In this document: piece after piece, positions 1-9,666 of the stretch
Numbering within the stretch: position 1 is the first letter of the stretch
Layout of the letters: each line of letters opens with the position of its first letter
Source of the DNA: Paenibacillus amylolyticus
GTDB lineage: Bacteria; Bacillota; Bacilli; Paenibacillales; Paenibacillaceae
Direction of reading: 5' to 3'
DNA: 64,000 nt
Assembly: GCF_001570725.1 (NCBI RefSeq)
Contig: NZ_BCNV01000001.1
Location: 3,472,001 to 3,536,000, forward strand
Position numbers and translations under genes: made by a program
The notes under the pieces: generated by a model
Told to the model about the DNA's origin: nothing
Databases searched by the model: none
Seen by the model: the letters and a program-made list of their open reading frames with translations, nothing else

Positions 1-16
1 ATTGTGTTGCTTTAGT

Positions 17-446
17 GTTGTTGCAGTTAGGAAAGCTTACCGTAAGCCGGGTTCTGTGCTCTTCGTGGTTCATACGGGAACTACCCTCCCACCAGAAGCG
101 ACAATCATCTATCTAGGCCATACATTGCTGTACAGCTCAAGCGACCAACCTAGACACACCTCGGGCTAAGGTTGCCTCCTCCGAAAAGGCGGCTGTGTCC
201 CATTAGGTCTTGCTCCAGATGGGGTTTACCAGGAACGAAGTCACCAGCGTTCCTCGGGGTCTCTTACACCTCGGTTCCATCCTTGCCTGTGCCGGAGAAT
301 CCGGCCATCGGCGGTCCATTTCTGTGGCACTATCCTTCAACTCGCGCTGACTGGACGTTATCCAGCATCCTGCCCTGTGGAGCCCGGACTTTCCTCTCGT
401 GGCAACAAAGGCCACCAGCGATTGTCTGTCAAACTTTCCGAACAAC
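17..446 (-). ncRNA. rnpB: RNase P RNA (looks class A)
   Basis: This is the catalytic RNA of RNase P, which trims the 5' leader from pre-tRNAs together with RnpA. Read on the minus strand it carries the conserved GAGGAAAGTCCGGGCTCC block near the 5' end, CGCCGATGGCC, GGTAAACCCC followed by GGAGCAAGACC, GGCCTAGATAGATGATTGTC, and the 3' block ACAGAACCCGGCTTA. The two ends pair as a P1 helix (GTTGTT near 446 with AACAAC near 17, and GGAAAG with CTTTCC at 30-35). The ACAGAACCCGGCTTA ending and the GGAGCAAG(A/G)CC segment resemble the E. coli class A molecule, not B. subtilis class B. Ends are uncertain by about 10 bases. Confidence 0.93.
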
Positions 447-453
447 ATTACAT

Positions 454-482
454 AGTATACAGGCATTTGGGTTCCCAGACAA
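454..482 (-). promoter_or_regulatory. sigma-A promoter of rnpB
   Basis: On the minus strand TTGTCT (477-482) and TATACT (454-459) are separated by 17 bases. A start about 8 bases downstream falls on the G at 446, which is where the P1 helix begins. Confidence 0.7.
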
Positions 483-519
483 GCTTAATATTACTGGGAA
501 TCGCACAGCAACTGTCTTT

Positions 520-1635
520 TTAGATAAACTGGAATACTTCCGTATTTACCTCTGAAGCTGTAACTTGCGTATCATATCGTTTATCTTGCAAACGGGAACG
601 AAGCCAATCGGCTGTTTTCGGTTTCATAATCTTTTCGGAATTATGTCCCGGGTCGATGATACACATGCCGGCCATCAACGCATCATGAGCCGTGTGATAA
701 TCGATATCCCCCGTCACAATAACATCCGCGCCTTTGAAGCGAGCCGTAAGCGCGTAACGGCTGCCAGAGCCGCCAAGAACCGCTGCTTTTTTGATTGGTT
801 TGTTCAGATCCCCTACTACACGCACATGAGGAACATTAAATTGGGTCTTAACGACCTCCACGAGCTCACCTAATGTCTTAGGCTCCCTAAGGGGTCCCAA
901 GCGTCCCAGACCGAGCGTACGCCCTTTTAAATCCATTGCATAGAGGTCATACGCCACTTCTTCATACGGGTGAGCCTTAAGCATCGCCTGAACAACCTTA
1001 CTCCGCAGGCTTTGAGGCACAATGGTCTCAATCCGCATTTCTTCTACACGTTCCATCTGCCCCTGGGTACCAATAAACGGCTGTGTCCCTTCACCTGGTA
1101 CAAATGTTCCTGTACCTTCTGTGTTGAAGCTGCACTTGTTGTATTGACCGATACTCCCCGCTCCGGCTTCCAGAATGGCTTGAAGAACCTGTTCATGATG
1201 CGTGCGAGGTACAAATACAGCCAGCTTGTACAGATGATCTGTGTGTACATCCTCCAGCGATTCTTTACTCTCGATGCCGAGTGCCTCGGCCATCCAGTCA
1301 TTCATGCCACCTTCGGCTACGTCCAGGTTCGTATGACTGATATAGACAGCGATATCATGCTTAATCAGTTTTTCATACAATTTACCCATAGGGGTATCCG
1401 TACTAAGTGACTTAACCGGTCGGAAAATGATGGCATGATGCGCGATAATCAGATTGGCTCCGATGCGAATCGCTTCGTCCACCACTTCATCCGTCACATC
1501 CAAAGCCACAAGAACGTGACTAATTTCTTTTTGCAAACTGCCCAGCTGCAGACCAATGCGGTCGTCCGGCACAGCCAGATGTTTCGGAGCGAGCTGCTCC
1601 ATCAGTTGAATTACAGTTTGACCTTTGGCAAACAT
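520..1635 (-). CDS. yqfO: Nif3-like dinuclear metal-binding protein YqfO
   Basis: A 371-residue member of the Nif3/GTP cyclohydrolase I type 2-like family, which forms toroidal hexamers with a dinuclear metal site; the physiological substrate is not settled. The metal-ligand signature is visible as NLIIAHHAII near residue 60, and GDIDYHTAHDAL near residue 310 supplies the C-terminal ligands. The length matches the long Bacillus form, which has an inserted PII/CutA-like domain (roughly residues 130-240) between the Nif3 halves. The start overlaps the end of trmK by 25 bases, the same arrangement as yqfN-yqfO in B. subtilis, so the two are translationally linked. It is the last gene before rnpB and no terminator was seen between them. 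Confidence 0.9.
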   Translation of the reverse strand: MFAKGQTVIQLMEQLAPKHLAVPDDRIGLQLGSLQKEISHVLVALDVTDEVVDEAIRIGANLIIAHHAIIFRPVKSLSTDTPMGKLYEKLIKHDIAVYISHTNLDVAEGGMNDWMAEALGIESKESLEDVHTDHLYKLAVFVPRTHHEQVLQAILEAGAGSIGQYNKCSFNTEGTGTFVPGEGTQPFIGTQGQMERVEEMRIETIVPQSLRSKVVQAMLKAHPYEEVAYDLYAMDLKGRTLGLGRLGPLREPKTLGELVEVVKTQFNVPHVRVVGDLNKPIKKAAVLGGSGSRYALTARFKGADVIVTGDIDYHTAHDALMAGMCIIDPGHNSEKIMKPKTADWLRSRLQDKRYDTQVTASEVNTEVFQFI

Positions 1636-2369
1636 GCCAAAACCTCCTTCAAGTTTGCGATCAGACGCTCGACCTCAGCCGCCTTGTCCCGGGAAGAATC
1701 CTGATCGGATTTGGAGATGGAGTTAACAACCCCTTGCAGCTTGACGATCTCACTTTCCCATTTGGCAAAAAACACATCCGTTGGACGATCCACCAAATAA
1801 GGTCCCATCCGCAGCAGCAAATCTTCCGTCAATTCTACCCCGCCTTGAAGCGGACGTGCACGATATACCTCAATATTTGCAATCGGGCTTACGGATTGTG
1901 GCATCGCCGTGATAATTTCATAGAGCTTACCGTCTTCTTCAAGCAACTGTTCTGCTACAACTACCCAATTATGCTCCAACAACCAGCGTCTGAGGATATC
2001 CTCTCCCACATTCGGTTGCAAAATCAGGAGTTGGACCCCTTCCAGTTTGGATAAACCTCGGTCCAAAATAGAAGCAATAAGAGCACCACCCATGCCTGCA
2101 ATGGTGATGACTTCCACTTCTCCCGCAGAAACCACATCAAGCCCGTCTCCACGACGCACTGTGATTTTCTCTTTCAGGCCAGCATCACTGACTTGTTTAC
2201 ATGCAGCATCATAAGGGCCAGGATTGACTTCCCCGGCTACTGCACTTGCGGCTTTCCCACTGCGGATCGCGGCTACTGGCAGCAACGCGTGGTCTGAACC
2301 GATATCAGCCATGCGGCTGCCATCGGGAATTTGATCATGTATTCGTTGTAATCGATTCGAAAGTTTCAT
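1611..2369 (-). CDS. trmK: tRNA (adenine(22)-N1)-methyltransferase TrmK
   Basis: A SAM-dependent methyltransferase that makes m1A22 in tRNA. The start was set at the ATG giving MKLSNRLQRIHDQIP, because the upstream 28 in-frame residues do not look like the family and typical TrmK proteins begin with this motif. Visible motifs are MADIGSDHALLPVAA near residue 24 (SAM-binding motif I) and EVITIAGMGG near residue 90, followed by a C-terminal coiled-coil helical region rich in charged residues, as in known TrmK structures. At 252 residues the length is normal. It is followed with overlap by yqfO. No convincing promoter was recognised in the 120-base gap to the sigA terminator. Confidence 0.9.
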   Translation of the reverse strand: MKLSNRLQRIHDQIPDGSRMADIGSDHALLPVAAIRSGKAASAVAGEVNPGPYDAACKQVSDAGLKEKITVRRGDGLDVVSAGEVEVITIAGMGGALIASILDRGLSKLEGVQLLILQPNVGEDILRRWLLEHNWVVVAEQLLEEDGKLYEIITAMPQSVSPIANIEVYRARPLQGGVELTEDLLLRMGPYLVDRPTDVFFAKWESEIVKLQGVVNSISKSDQDSSRDKAAEVERLIANLKEVLACLPKVKL

Positions 2370-2487
2370 GAAGCACCTACACCATTCATTTAATTTATTG
2401 ATTTGCATTGAACAAGGAAAAGCGATAAAATAAAATCCAATCAAACATTTCAAGGATGAATTTCCAAAACCAAGAAATCAAGATGTT

Positions 2488-2543
2488 TAAATTAAAAATA
2501 AAGGAGACCCCGCCGCCGCTAAAGCGTCTTGCGGAAAGTCTCC
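2488..2543 (-). terminator. Rho-independent terminator after sigA
   Basis: On the minus strand GGAGAC (2538-2543) pairs with GTCTCC (2503-2508) around a GC-rich loop region, followed by TTTATTTTT. It lies 10 bases after the sigA stop codon. Confidence 0.85.
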
Positions 2544-2553
2544 CATAGTTCGA

Positions 2554-3693
2554 TTATTCGAGGAAATCTTTGAGTCGTTTACTACGACTCGGGTGACGCA
2601 ATTTACGAAGAGCCTTGGCTTCGATCTGACGAATACGCTCACGCGTAACTCCAAATACCTTGCCGACTTCCTCCAGCGTTCTTGTCCGTCCATCGTCCAG
2701 ACCAAAACGTAGACGAAGAACATTCTCTTCACGCTCAGTCAATGTATCAAGTACATCTTCGAGCTGTTCTTTCAACAACTCATACGCAGCAGCATCCGCC
2801 GGAGCAAGTGCTTCCTGATCCTCAATGAAGTCACCCAGATGGGAATCATCTTCCTCACCAATCGGTGTTTCCAGAGAAACCGGTTCCTGTGCAATCTTCG
2901 TAATTTCACGAACTTTCTCCACACTCAGATCCATCTCAGCAGCGATTTCTTCTGGTGTCGGTTCACGCCCAAGTTCCTGCAACAGCTGACGGGATACCCG
3001 GATCAGCTTATTAATCGTCTCTACCATGTGCACAGGGATACGAATGGTACGCGCCTGGTCAGCAATAGCACGAGTAATCGCTTGGCGAATCCACCATGTG
3101 GCATACGTACTGAACTTGTATCCTTTTTTGTGGTCGAACTTCTCAACCGCTTTGATCAGACCCATATTACCTTCCTGAATCAAATCAAGGAACAACATTC
3201 CACGTCCAACGTAACGCTTGGCGATACTGACAACGAGCCGTAAGTTCGCTTCAGCCAGACGACGCTTGGCTTCTTCATCCCCGTTCTCAATCCGTTTGGC
3301 CAGTTGTACTTCGTCATCTGCCGACAACAATGGCACACGACCAATTTCCTTGAGATACATACGGACAGGGTCATTGATTTTGATACCTGGCGGCAAGCTC
3401 AGGTCATCATCAAAGTGGAATTCGTCCTCTCCCTCTCTGGTGTTGTTCTCGGAATCTTCACTAGGACGAAGTGTAACCTCTTCATCATTTTCATTCACTA
3501 CATCAATACCCAGATCACTCAGTTGCTCATAGAACTCATCCATTTGCTCTGCATCTTGCTCAAAAGGAGAGAGTTTCTCTATAATTTCCTTGTAATTCAG
3601 CGAAGCTCTTTTCTTACCTGATTCAATCAATTGATCTTTAACCTGATCCAGTGTCAATTCTGTTTCTAGTTCAGTATGCTGATCATTCGCCAT
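2554..3693 (-). CDS. sigA: RNA polymerase primary sigma factor SigA
   Basis: The housekeeping sigma factor, which directs RNA polymerase to -35/-10 promoters. The 379-residue protein has an acidic N-terminal region 1.1 (1-95), region 1.2 near [17 protein letters not shown] (108-124), regions 2.1-2.4 (142-218, with [18 protein letters not shown] for -10 recognition), region 3 (219-300), and region 4 with the helix-turn-helix [20 protein letters not shown] (339-358) for -35 recognition. The start [10 protein letters not shown] is preceded by a GGAGGAGGGAG ribosome-binding site. It sits directly downstream of dnaG (43-base gap), the classic dnaG-sigA macromolecular synthesis operon, and ends with a strong terminator. 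Confidence 0.98.
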   Translation of the reverse strand: MANDQHTELETELTLDQVKDQLIESGKKRASLNYKEIIEKLSPFEQDAEQMDEFYEQLSDLGIDVVNENDEEVTLRPSEDSENNTREGEDEFHFDDDLSLPPGIKINDPVRMYLKEIGRVPLLSADDEVQLAKRIENGDEEAKRRLAEANLRLVVSIAKRYVGRGMLFLDLIQEGNMGLIKAVEKFDHKKGYKFSTYATWWIRQAITRAIADQARTIRIPVHMVETINKLIRVSRQLLQELGREPTPEEIAAEMDLSVEKVREITKIAQEPVSLETPIGEEDDSHLGDFIEDQEALAPADAAAYELLKEQLEDVLDTLTEREENVLRLRFGLDDGRTRTLEEVGKVFGVTRERIRQIEAKALRKLRHPSRSKRLKDFLE

Positions 3694-3736
3694 AACTCGA
3701 CTCCCTCCTCCCTAGAAACATCCAATAATCAGACGT

Positions 3737-5557
3737 TCACTGTCTCTCTAGGGCAATCATTTCAATTGCAATCTGTGCCGCGCGTACAGAATCACCTGCC
3801 CGCTCTGCAGCAATCATTTCTTCTTTTTTCAAATCGTACTCTTTCTTACGCGGATGCTTCAGCACTTCCCTGATGCAATCATCGAGCATTTGAATACTCC
3901 ATTCACCTGGACCATCCATCATCGAGATTGAACTAACCGTCTTTTCCAGGCGATCGTCATGCAGTGAAGACATAAAACGGCTTGTATCCGACGGTTTGCC
4001 TTGCGCATAGTAGGCATATAGATAAGCAGCAATAGCTGCATGATCATCCAAGTTAAAAGCTTCACCAAGATGCTCATTCACGTACTGGGCAGCCTCATCA
4101 TCCTGCAACATCCAGGCAATCAGTTTGCGTTCAGCAGCGTGGTAAGCCGGCAACAGATTGGGTGTAGGCACCTGCCTATTTTGTTGCCTACCATTATTCC
4201 ACCTTTTCGGGTTATTATCCCCAAACTGGAGGTTATTTTTCATCGCCTCCCGTTCTTCATTACACTCCTGCTTCAATGTTTCGAAGGATACGTCCACTTC
4301 TGCAGCCAGTTCACGAAGATACACTTCCCGCTCAGTTGGAGAAGGTAAGGGGGCAATCAATTTTACCGCTTCTTTCGAATAGGCGATTTGTCCGCCACCC
4401 TCTAGCAGTATATGGCTTTTTTTTAAGTTTATAAGTTTAAATTTTGTAGTTGTCACGGCGCCGTCCACAATCTGGTTTCGGAACCGCTCACCACCATGCT
4501 TCCGGATAAAATCATCCGGGTCGAGTCCCTCAGGTATGAGAGCCACTTTGACCTGCAATCCGGCTTCCTCAAGAATGGGAAAGTTTTTGAGTGCAGCAGC
4601 CTGTCCTGCTCGGTCGCCGTCATAACATATGATGACCTCGTCGCACATCCCTTTGAGCATCAGTGCCTGATTCTCGGTTAACGCAGTACCCATTGCCGCT
4701 ACACCGTTCTGGATATCCTGATCCCATGCGGAGATGACATCACCGTATCCCTCGAACAAAATGGCTTGTCTTTGTTTGCGAATTGCATTTTTGGCATGAT
4801 GCAGATTATAGAGGACACGGCTTTTGTTAAATAACCGGGTTTCCGGTGAATTTAGATACTTCGGTTGCCCGTCTCCCAATATGCGTCCTGCAAATGCAAT
4901 CGGCTTACCGCTCCTGCCATTGATCGGGAACATAATCCGGTCTCGGAATCGATCCACATATCCCTGACCTTCATTTCGCGGCGACAGAAGTCCACCCTTT
5001 TCCATCTCTTCAAGCGGATAGTTACGTTTTTCGAGAAATTGTACCAGGGTGTCCCAACGATTTGGTGCGAACCCAATCTGGAACTGGTCGATCAACTTGT
5101 CGCCAAAACCTCTTGAGCGTAAATACTCCATGGCTGACTTGCCGTGCTCTGTATTTTTCAACAAAAAATGATACAGCTTCGCGGTAAGCTCATAAGCCTC
5201 CAACAGACGTTCCGTCTCCGGATTCACATGAGCAGATTCACGCCCTTGCCAGTCGCCCATAGAGATGTGACTTTCTTCCGCCATCGTCTTGACAGCCTCG
5301 GGAAAGGATAACCCTTCGATTTCCATCCTGAATTTGATGGCATTTCCACCCGTGCCGCAACCGTAGCAGTAGAAAATCTGTTTCTCAGGTGTAACGGTGA
5401 ACGAAGGCGTCTTCTCAGAATGAAAAGGACAGAGGCCTTTCATATACTTCCCCTGTTTGGTCAGATGCACAAATCGGCTCACCGTATCGACAATATCATT
5501 CTGCTGTAACACCGATTCAATAATACTTTCGGGTATACCGCCTTGTCCGGTACTCAT
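3737..5557 (-). CDS. dnaG: DNA primase DnaG
   Basis: Synthesises RNA primers for Okazaki fragments at the replication fork. The 606-residue protein has the N-terminal CHC2 zinc-binding domain with C43, H46, C64 and C67, the TOPRIM catalytic core (EGYGDVISAWDQ near residue 265 and CYDGDRAGQAA near residue 310 supplying the acidic metal ligands), and a C-terminal helicase-interaction region from about residue 450 that begins after a Gln/Asn-rich linker. Length is normal for Bacilli. It sits between yqxD and sigA in the usual order, 47 bases after yqxD. Confidence 0.97.
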   Translation of the reverse strand: MSTGQGGIPESIIESVLQQNDIVDTVSRFVHLTKQGKYMKGLCPFHSEKTPSFTVTPEKQIFYCYGCGTGGNAIKFRMEIEGLSFPEAVKTMAEESHISMGDWQGRESAHVNPETERLLEAYELTAKLYHFLLKNTEHGKSAMEYLRSRGFGDKLIDQFQIGFAPNRWDTLVQFLEKRNYPLEEMEKGGLLSPRNEGQGYVDRFRDRIMFPINGRSGKPIAFAGRILGDGQPKYLNSPETRLFNKSRVLYNLHHAKNAIRKQRQAILFEGYGDVISAWDQDIQNGVAAMGTALTENQALMLKGMCDEVIICYDGDRAGQAAALKNFPILEEAGLQVKVALIPEGLDPDDFIRKHGGERFRNQIVDGAVTTTKFKLINLKKSHILLEGGGQIAYSKEAVKLIAPLPSPTEREVYLRELAAEVDVSFETLKQECNEEREAMKNNLQFGDNNPKRWNNGRQQNRQVPTPNLLPAYHAAERKLIAWMLQDDEAAQYVNEHLGEAFNLDDHAAIAAYLYAYYAQGKPSDTSRFMSSLHDDRLEKTVSSISMMDGPGEWSIQMLDDCIREVLKHPRKKEYDLKKEEMIAAERAGDSVRAAQIAIEMIALERQ

Positions 5558-5604
5558 CTCTGGCCACCTTCATCTCTTCAACACGTAAATATAATTCGAT
5601 AAAC

Positions 5605-6093
5605 TTACACATTCTCCTGCAAATCTTTTAAAAGTTTTGTCAGTTTATGTTGAAAAATTTCTCGATCCTGCTCTGTGAAAGGCTTTGGGCCTTTTCCGTA
5701 ATGGCCTCTTTTTCGTGCTTTGGCCGCAGTATGACGAGAATCCAACATGAAATCAATGTCACGATCGTTAAACTCACGACCACGAAAGGATAAAACATAA
5801 CAACGTTTGCCAAGCGCAAGTGCCGCAAGTCCATAATCCTGAGTGATAACCACATCGTATGGCTTAATATGATTAGCAATATACAGGTCTGCGCTCTGAT
5901 CACTACGATCCACTTGCACGGTTCGCACCCCTTCTCCTCCTTGAAGCAAATGATCAAATGAAGAGACTAACAGTACAGGGACGTTGAATAGGCGAGCGGT
6001 TTGCGCAATCTCGGTTTTGACCGGACAAGCATCACCATCCACAACAATGTGGCGTATATTTAACTCACTCAAACCCAGACCACCCGGTTTCAT
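5605..6093 (-). CDS. yqxD: DUF188 (YaiI/YqxD) family protein
   Basis: A conserved 162-residue protein of unknown biochemical function related to PIN/NYN-type nuclease folds. The family signature VDGDACPVKTEI lies near residue 18, with AKARKRGHYGKGPKPFTEQDR near the C-terminus. It precedes dnaG as in B. subtilis. The N-terminal seven or eight residues are doubtful: no strong ribosome-binding site precedes the ATG at 6093, and a TTG eight codons in is an alternative. A nuclease role is suggested by fold relationship only. Confidence 0.85.
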   Translation of the reverse strand: MKPGGLGLSELNIRHIVVDGDACPVKTEIAQTARLFNVPVLLVSSFDHLLQGGEGVRTVQVDRSDQSADLYIANHIKPYDVVITQDYGLAALALGKRCYVLSFRGREFNDRDIDFMLDSRHTAAKARKRGHYGKGPKPFTEQDREIFQHKLTKLLKDLQENV

Positions 6094-6164
6094 AAAATAG
6101 CTGCATATTGTAATATACGACCCCGGCCAGGCAAAATCCTTCTGCCGGAACGAGGGAAATCAAA

Positions 6165-6217
6165 GGCTAAAATACGGAGCGGTTGTCAAAAATACATTTC
6201 ACAACCCGTTCCGTATA
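6165..6217 (-). terminator. Hairpin terminator between glyS and yqxD
   Basis: ATACGGAACGGGTTGT (6201-6216) pairs with ACAACCGCTCCGTAT (6172-6187) around an A/T-rich loop on the minus strand, and is followed by TTTT. It would separate the glyQS transcript from the yqxD-dnaG-sigA transcript. The plus strand is also followed by T-rich sequence, so it may work in both directions. Confidence 0.7.
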
Positions 6218-6301
6218 TTTATACCCTCATATATCCTTCTTTAATACTGAATTTTAGCATTGCTCCAAGACTGTGGAAAAGGACTCATGAAATATGCCCA
6301 A

Positions 6302-8377
6302 TTACCAAACCAACTTGGAAAAATCAGCAAATCCTTTCAAGTCACGATCAATAGCCGCGAGCAGTGCAAGTCGGTTCGCACGAACAGCATCATCTTCAGC
6401 CATAACCATAACCGAATCGAAGAATGAGGTAATACCATCCTTCCAAGCGGATGCAATAGCCAGCGCTTCAGCAGCATCGTGCTGAGTCAACGCCTGACGG
6501 TACTCTGCATTCGTTCTGCTCCATGCCTCGTGTAACTGACGCTCTCCATCTTCTGTGAACAGTTCCGGATGTACGGAAGCATTGGATGCTTTGGCAGCCA
6601 GATTACCCACACGGTTGAACGATTCAACCGTTGTTTTGAATGCGTCTCCTGTCAGAACAGCTGCCATCAACGCTTCACCTTTTGGAACCACAGCGCTGAT
6701 ATCATCGAATCCGGAAGAAATTACGGCATCCACGACGTCGTAACGGACGGTTTCGGACAACAATTTTTTCACACGAAGTCCGAAGAAGTCTTGCAGATCT
6801 TTACGAACTTCTTCATCTGCACGTTTCAACAGGTTCATCTGGGCATGCACTTGAAGTGCCACTCCGAACACATCTGACAATGTCAGCGGGAGCTTGTGAT
6901 CCAGCAAAATCTGTACAATACCTGCAGCCTGACGACGCAGCGCATACGGATCTTGAGAACCTGTTGGAATGATGTTGATGGAGAAGCAACCCACGATTGT
7001 ATCCATTTTATCCGCAGCACTCACAATGGCACCGACAAGAGAAGCAGGGGATTGATCTCCGGCGAAACGTGGCTGATAGTGTTCGAATACAGCTTTGGCC
7101 ACTTCTTCCTTTTCGCCAGCTTTACGAGCGTAATCTTCACCCATCACACCTTGCAGTTCCGGGAATTCACCTACCATCAGTGTCACCAGATCGAATTTGC
7201 AGATATCTGCTGAGCGGCTAACGGATTCGGCAACATCACCGGATACTTGCAGTTTGGCAGCAAGCCCATCGGCAATCTTGCGAATACGACGTACTTTATC
7301 TCCAACCGTTCCCAACTCTTCCTGGAAGACGATACTTTCAAGCTTCGACAATGCATCCTTAATCTGTAGCTTCTGATCTTCCTCATAGAAGAACTTGGCA
7401 TCAGACAGACGTGCACGCAGTACTTTTTCATTCCCTTTGGCAATAACATCCAGTGAATCACTTCCACCGTTACGTACCGTTACGAAGAATGGTAACAATT
7501 GACCCTCATTGTCCAGTACAGGGAAATAACGCTGATGCTCACGCATGGAAGTAATCAACACTTCTTGTGGAATATTCAAAAATGAAGAGTCGAATGTACC
7601 GAACAATACCGTAGGTGTTTCAACCAAGAACAGTACTTCCTCCAGCAAGTCTTCCTTAATCGCAATATCCCATTTTTTCTCAGCAGCCAGTGCCTGAATT
7701 TGGGATACGATCATCTGTTCACGTTCCTGAACATCTGCAATAACATGTTCCGAACGCAAAACTTCCACGTATGAAGACGGATTGGAAATCACGGCCTCCT
7801 TGCCGAGGAAACGATGTCCGCGAGTTACATTGCCAGACTTGACGCCTGTTACTTCCAGGTCGATAACATCACTGCCGAGCATAGCCACAATCCAGCGGAT
7901 TGGACGTACAAATTTGAAATCATAGGAAGCCCAACGCATGAATTTCGGGAACGTCATGGCATGCAATACAGAAAGCAGACCTTCGCCAATCACAGAAGCC
8001 GTTTCCACACCTTTGCTGCTCTTCGTAGCATAGATATATTCGACTCCGTTTAATTCCTTAAACGTGAACTGGTCTGGTTCAACACCTTGACTGCGGGCGA
8101 ATCCCAGTGCAGCTTTGCTCCAATTGCCACTGTCGTCCAGTGCAATTTTGCGTGAAGGACCTTTCACTTCTTCCTCGATATCTTCCTGCTTTTCAGCTAC
8201 ATTCTGAATCAAAACAGCCAGTCTGCGTGGTGTGGCATATGCATTCACTTCACCATAAGCAATGCGGGATGCATCAAGCCATTTCACAACACGTTCTTGC
8301 AGCTGTGCGATTGCTGCGCGCATGAAGCGTGCAGGTACTTCTTCCAGCCCAATTTCAAACAACAGATCCTTAGACAT
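6302..8377 (-). CDS. glyS: Glycine--tRNA ligase beta subunit
   Basis: The beta chain of the tetrameric bacterial alpha2beta2 glycyl-tRNA synthetase, which provides tRNA recognition and is needed for activity. The 691-residue protein begins [18 protein letters not shown], the canonical beta-subunit start, and contains the HD-like domain ([19 protein letters not shown]) and the C-terminal anticodon-binding-like DALR region ([22 protein letters not shown]). It overlaps glyQ by 8 bases, so the two are cotranslated. The T-box upstream of glyQ controls both genes. Confidence 0.97.
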   Translation of the reverse strand: MSKDLLFEIGLEEVPARFMRAAIAQLQERVVKWLDASRIAYGEVNAYATPRRLAVLIQNVAEKQEDIEEEVKGPSRKIALDDSGNWSKAALGFARSQGVEPDQFTFKELNGVEYIYATKSSKGVETASVIGEGLLSVLHAMTFPKFMRWASYDFKFVRPIRWIVAMLGSDVIDLEVTGVKSGNVTRGHRFLGKEAVISNPSSYVEVLRSEHVIADVQEREQMIVSQIQALAAEKKWDIAIKEDLLEEVLFLVETPTVLFGTFDSSFLNIPQEVLITSMREHQRYFPVLDNEGQLLPFFVTVRNGGSDSLDVIAKGNEKVLRARLSDAKFFYEEDQKLQIKDALSKLESIVFQEELGTVGDKVRRIRKIADGLAAKLQVSGDVAESVSRSADICKFDLVTLMVGEFPELQGVMGEDYARKAGEKEEVAKAVFEHYQPRFAGDQSPASLVGAIVSAADKMDTIVGCFSINIIPTGSQDPYALRRQAAGIVQILLDHKLPLTLSDVFGVALQVHAQMNLLKRADEEVRKDLQDFFGLRVKKLLSETVRYDVVDAVISSGFDDISAVVPKGEALMAAVLTGDAFKTTVESFNRVGNLAAKASNASVHPELFTEDGERQLHEAWSRTNAEYRQALTQHDAAEALAIASAWKDGITSFFDSVMVMAEDDAVRANRLALLAAIDRDLKGFADFSKLVW

Positions 8378-9257
8378 GCTCGGTTCCCCCTTTCTTGATC
8401 AGCGGGAAGCCTAGCTTCTCACGCTCTTCCATATATGTTGCAGCGACTTGGCGAGCCAGATTACGCACACGTGTGATGTAACCCGTACGCTCCGTTACAC
8501 TGATGGCTCCACGTGCATCCAACAGGTTGAACGTGTGGGAACATTTCAGCACATAGTCATATGCCGGGAATACCAGATGCTGCGCCATGGCTTTGTTTGC
8601 TTCTTCTTCATGCATGTTGAAGAGGGTAAACAGCATTTTGACATCAGATACTTCAAACGTATATTTGGAGTGTTCGAATTCTGGCTGACGGAATACATCA
8701 CCATAAGTGATACCTTCCACCCATTCCAGATCAAACACATTCTCTTTATCCTGAATGTACGAAGCCAAACGCTCCATACCATACGTAATTTCAACAGCTA
8801 CCGGATTCGTCTCGATTCCACCAACCTGTTGGAAATACGTGAATTGCGTAATTTCCATTCCGTCCAACCATACTTCCCAACCAAGACCTGCACAACCAAG
8901 GGAAGGGTTCTCCCAGTTATCTTCAACAAACCGAATATCATGTTTGAGCGGATCAATGCCCAGACGCTTCAGACTTTCCAGGTAAATTTCCTGAATATTA
9001 TCCGGAGAAGGCTTGATGATCACCTGGAACTGATGATGCTGGTACAGCCGGTTAGGGTTCTCACCATAACGTCCGTCCGAAGGACGACGGGAAGGCTCTA
9101 CATAAGCCACTTTCCAAGGTTCCGGTCCAAGCGAACGTAAAAAGGTCATCGGGTTCATCGTACCTGCCCCTTTTTCCGTATCGTATGGCTGGACAATAAT
9201 ACAGTTATGCTCGGCCCAGAATTGTTGCAGCGTTAAAATCATCTGCTGAAAATTCAT
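8370..9257 (-). CDS. glyQ: Glycine--tRNA ligase alpha subunit
   Basis: The catalytic alpha chain of bacterial-type glycyl-tRNA synthetase, a class II enzyme forming glycyl-adenylate. It carries the family blocks [20 protein letters not shown] and [17 protein letters not shown] near residues 48-90. The start was placed at the ATG for [13 protein letters not shown] because an AAAGGAG site lies 7 bases upstream and this matches family N-termini; a TTG six codons upstream would leave no room for a ribosome-binding site. The gene is preceded by a glycine T-box leader and overlaps glyS. Confidence 0.96.
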   Translation of the reverse strand: MNFQQMILTLQQFWAEHNCIIVQPYDTEKGAGTMNPMTFLRSLGPEPWKVAYVEPSRRPSDGRYGENPNRLYQHHQFQVIIKPSPDNIQEIYLESLKRLGIDPLKHDIRFVEDNWENPSLGCAGLGWEVWLDGMEITQFTYFQQVGGIETNPVAVEITYGMERLASYIQDKENVFDLEWVEGITYGDVFRQPEFEHSKYTFEVSDVKMLFTLFNMHEEEANKAMAQHLVFPAYDYVLKCSHTFNLLDARGAISVTERTGYITRVRNLARQVAATYMEEREKLGFPLIKKGGTEHV

Positions 9258-9301
9258 AATCATGCTCCTTTTCAATGGTTTGTTAGCAAGCTTAGAACGG
9301 T

Positions 9302-9515
9302 TCAGACAACAATAAATAGCCCCCGTCCTACGCCTGTTGTACAGACGTAGGGACGAGAGCTATTCCCGCGGTTCCACCCTACTTGGCTTGGATCAAACAG
9401 ATGACTCTGTTCGTTCCAGCCCACTTTTCCGTGTCCATTCATGCTCCCGAGTGCCGTTTCAAAGACCGATTTAGCCCGGCTTCCACCATCCCCGGCTCGC
9501 TCATTCATGATTCAC
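9302..9515 (-). promoter_or_regulatory. T-box leader (glycine) of glyQS
   Basis: Minus-strand RNA contains AGGGTGGAACCGCGGG (9366-9381), the T-box antiterminator sequence that binds the uncharged tRNA acceptor end. It is followed by a terminator hairpin (CGTCCCTACG with CGTAGGACGG) and a T-rich run at about 9305-9355. Upstream, GAGCGAGCCGGGGATGGTGGAAGCC matches the distal stem I architecture of glyQS leaders. A GGC in ACGGCACTC near 9455 is a candidate glycine specifier but was not confirmed by folding. Uncharged tRNA-Gly is expected to prevent termination. A weak promoter (TTGTGG, 16 bases, TACACT) precedes the leader. Confidence 0.93.
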
Positions 9516-9666
9516 AAGTGTACTACAACAACTTGCCCCCACAAATGCAATAAATCCAGTCTTTTACTTTCTCGTTCAATGCATGTCTCATAAAGAGAAA
9601 TTATATTTCATAATATATAAAATCTAGTATGAAGTCAAGATATAGTTTCACTTCCAGCAGAACGCC

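Noticed and set aside
172-555. A 127-residue plus-strand open frame and its minus-strand partner (203-466)
   Set aside because: Both lie inside the RNase P RNA and have no ribosome-binding site or protein-like composition.
9302-9508. A 68-residue minus-strand open frame before glyQ
   Set aside because: It runs through the T-box leader and has no ribosome-binding site.
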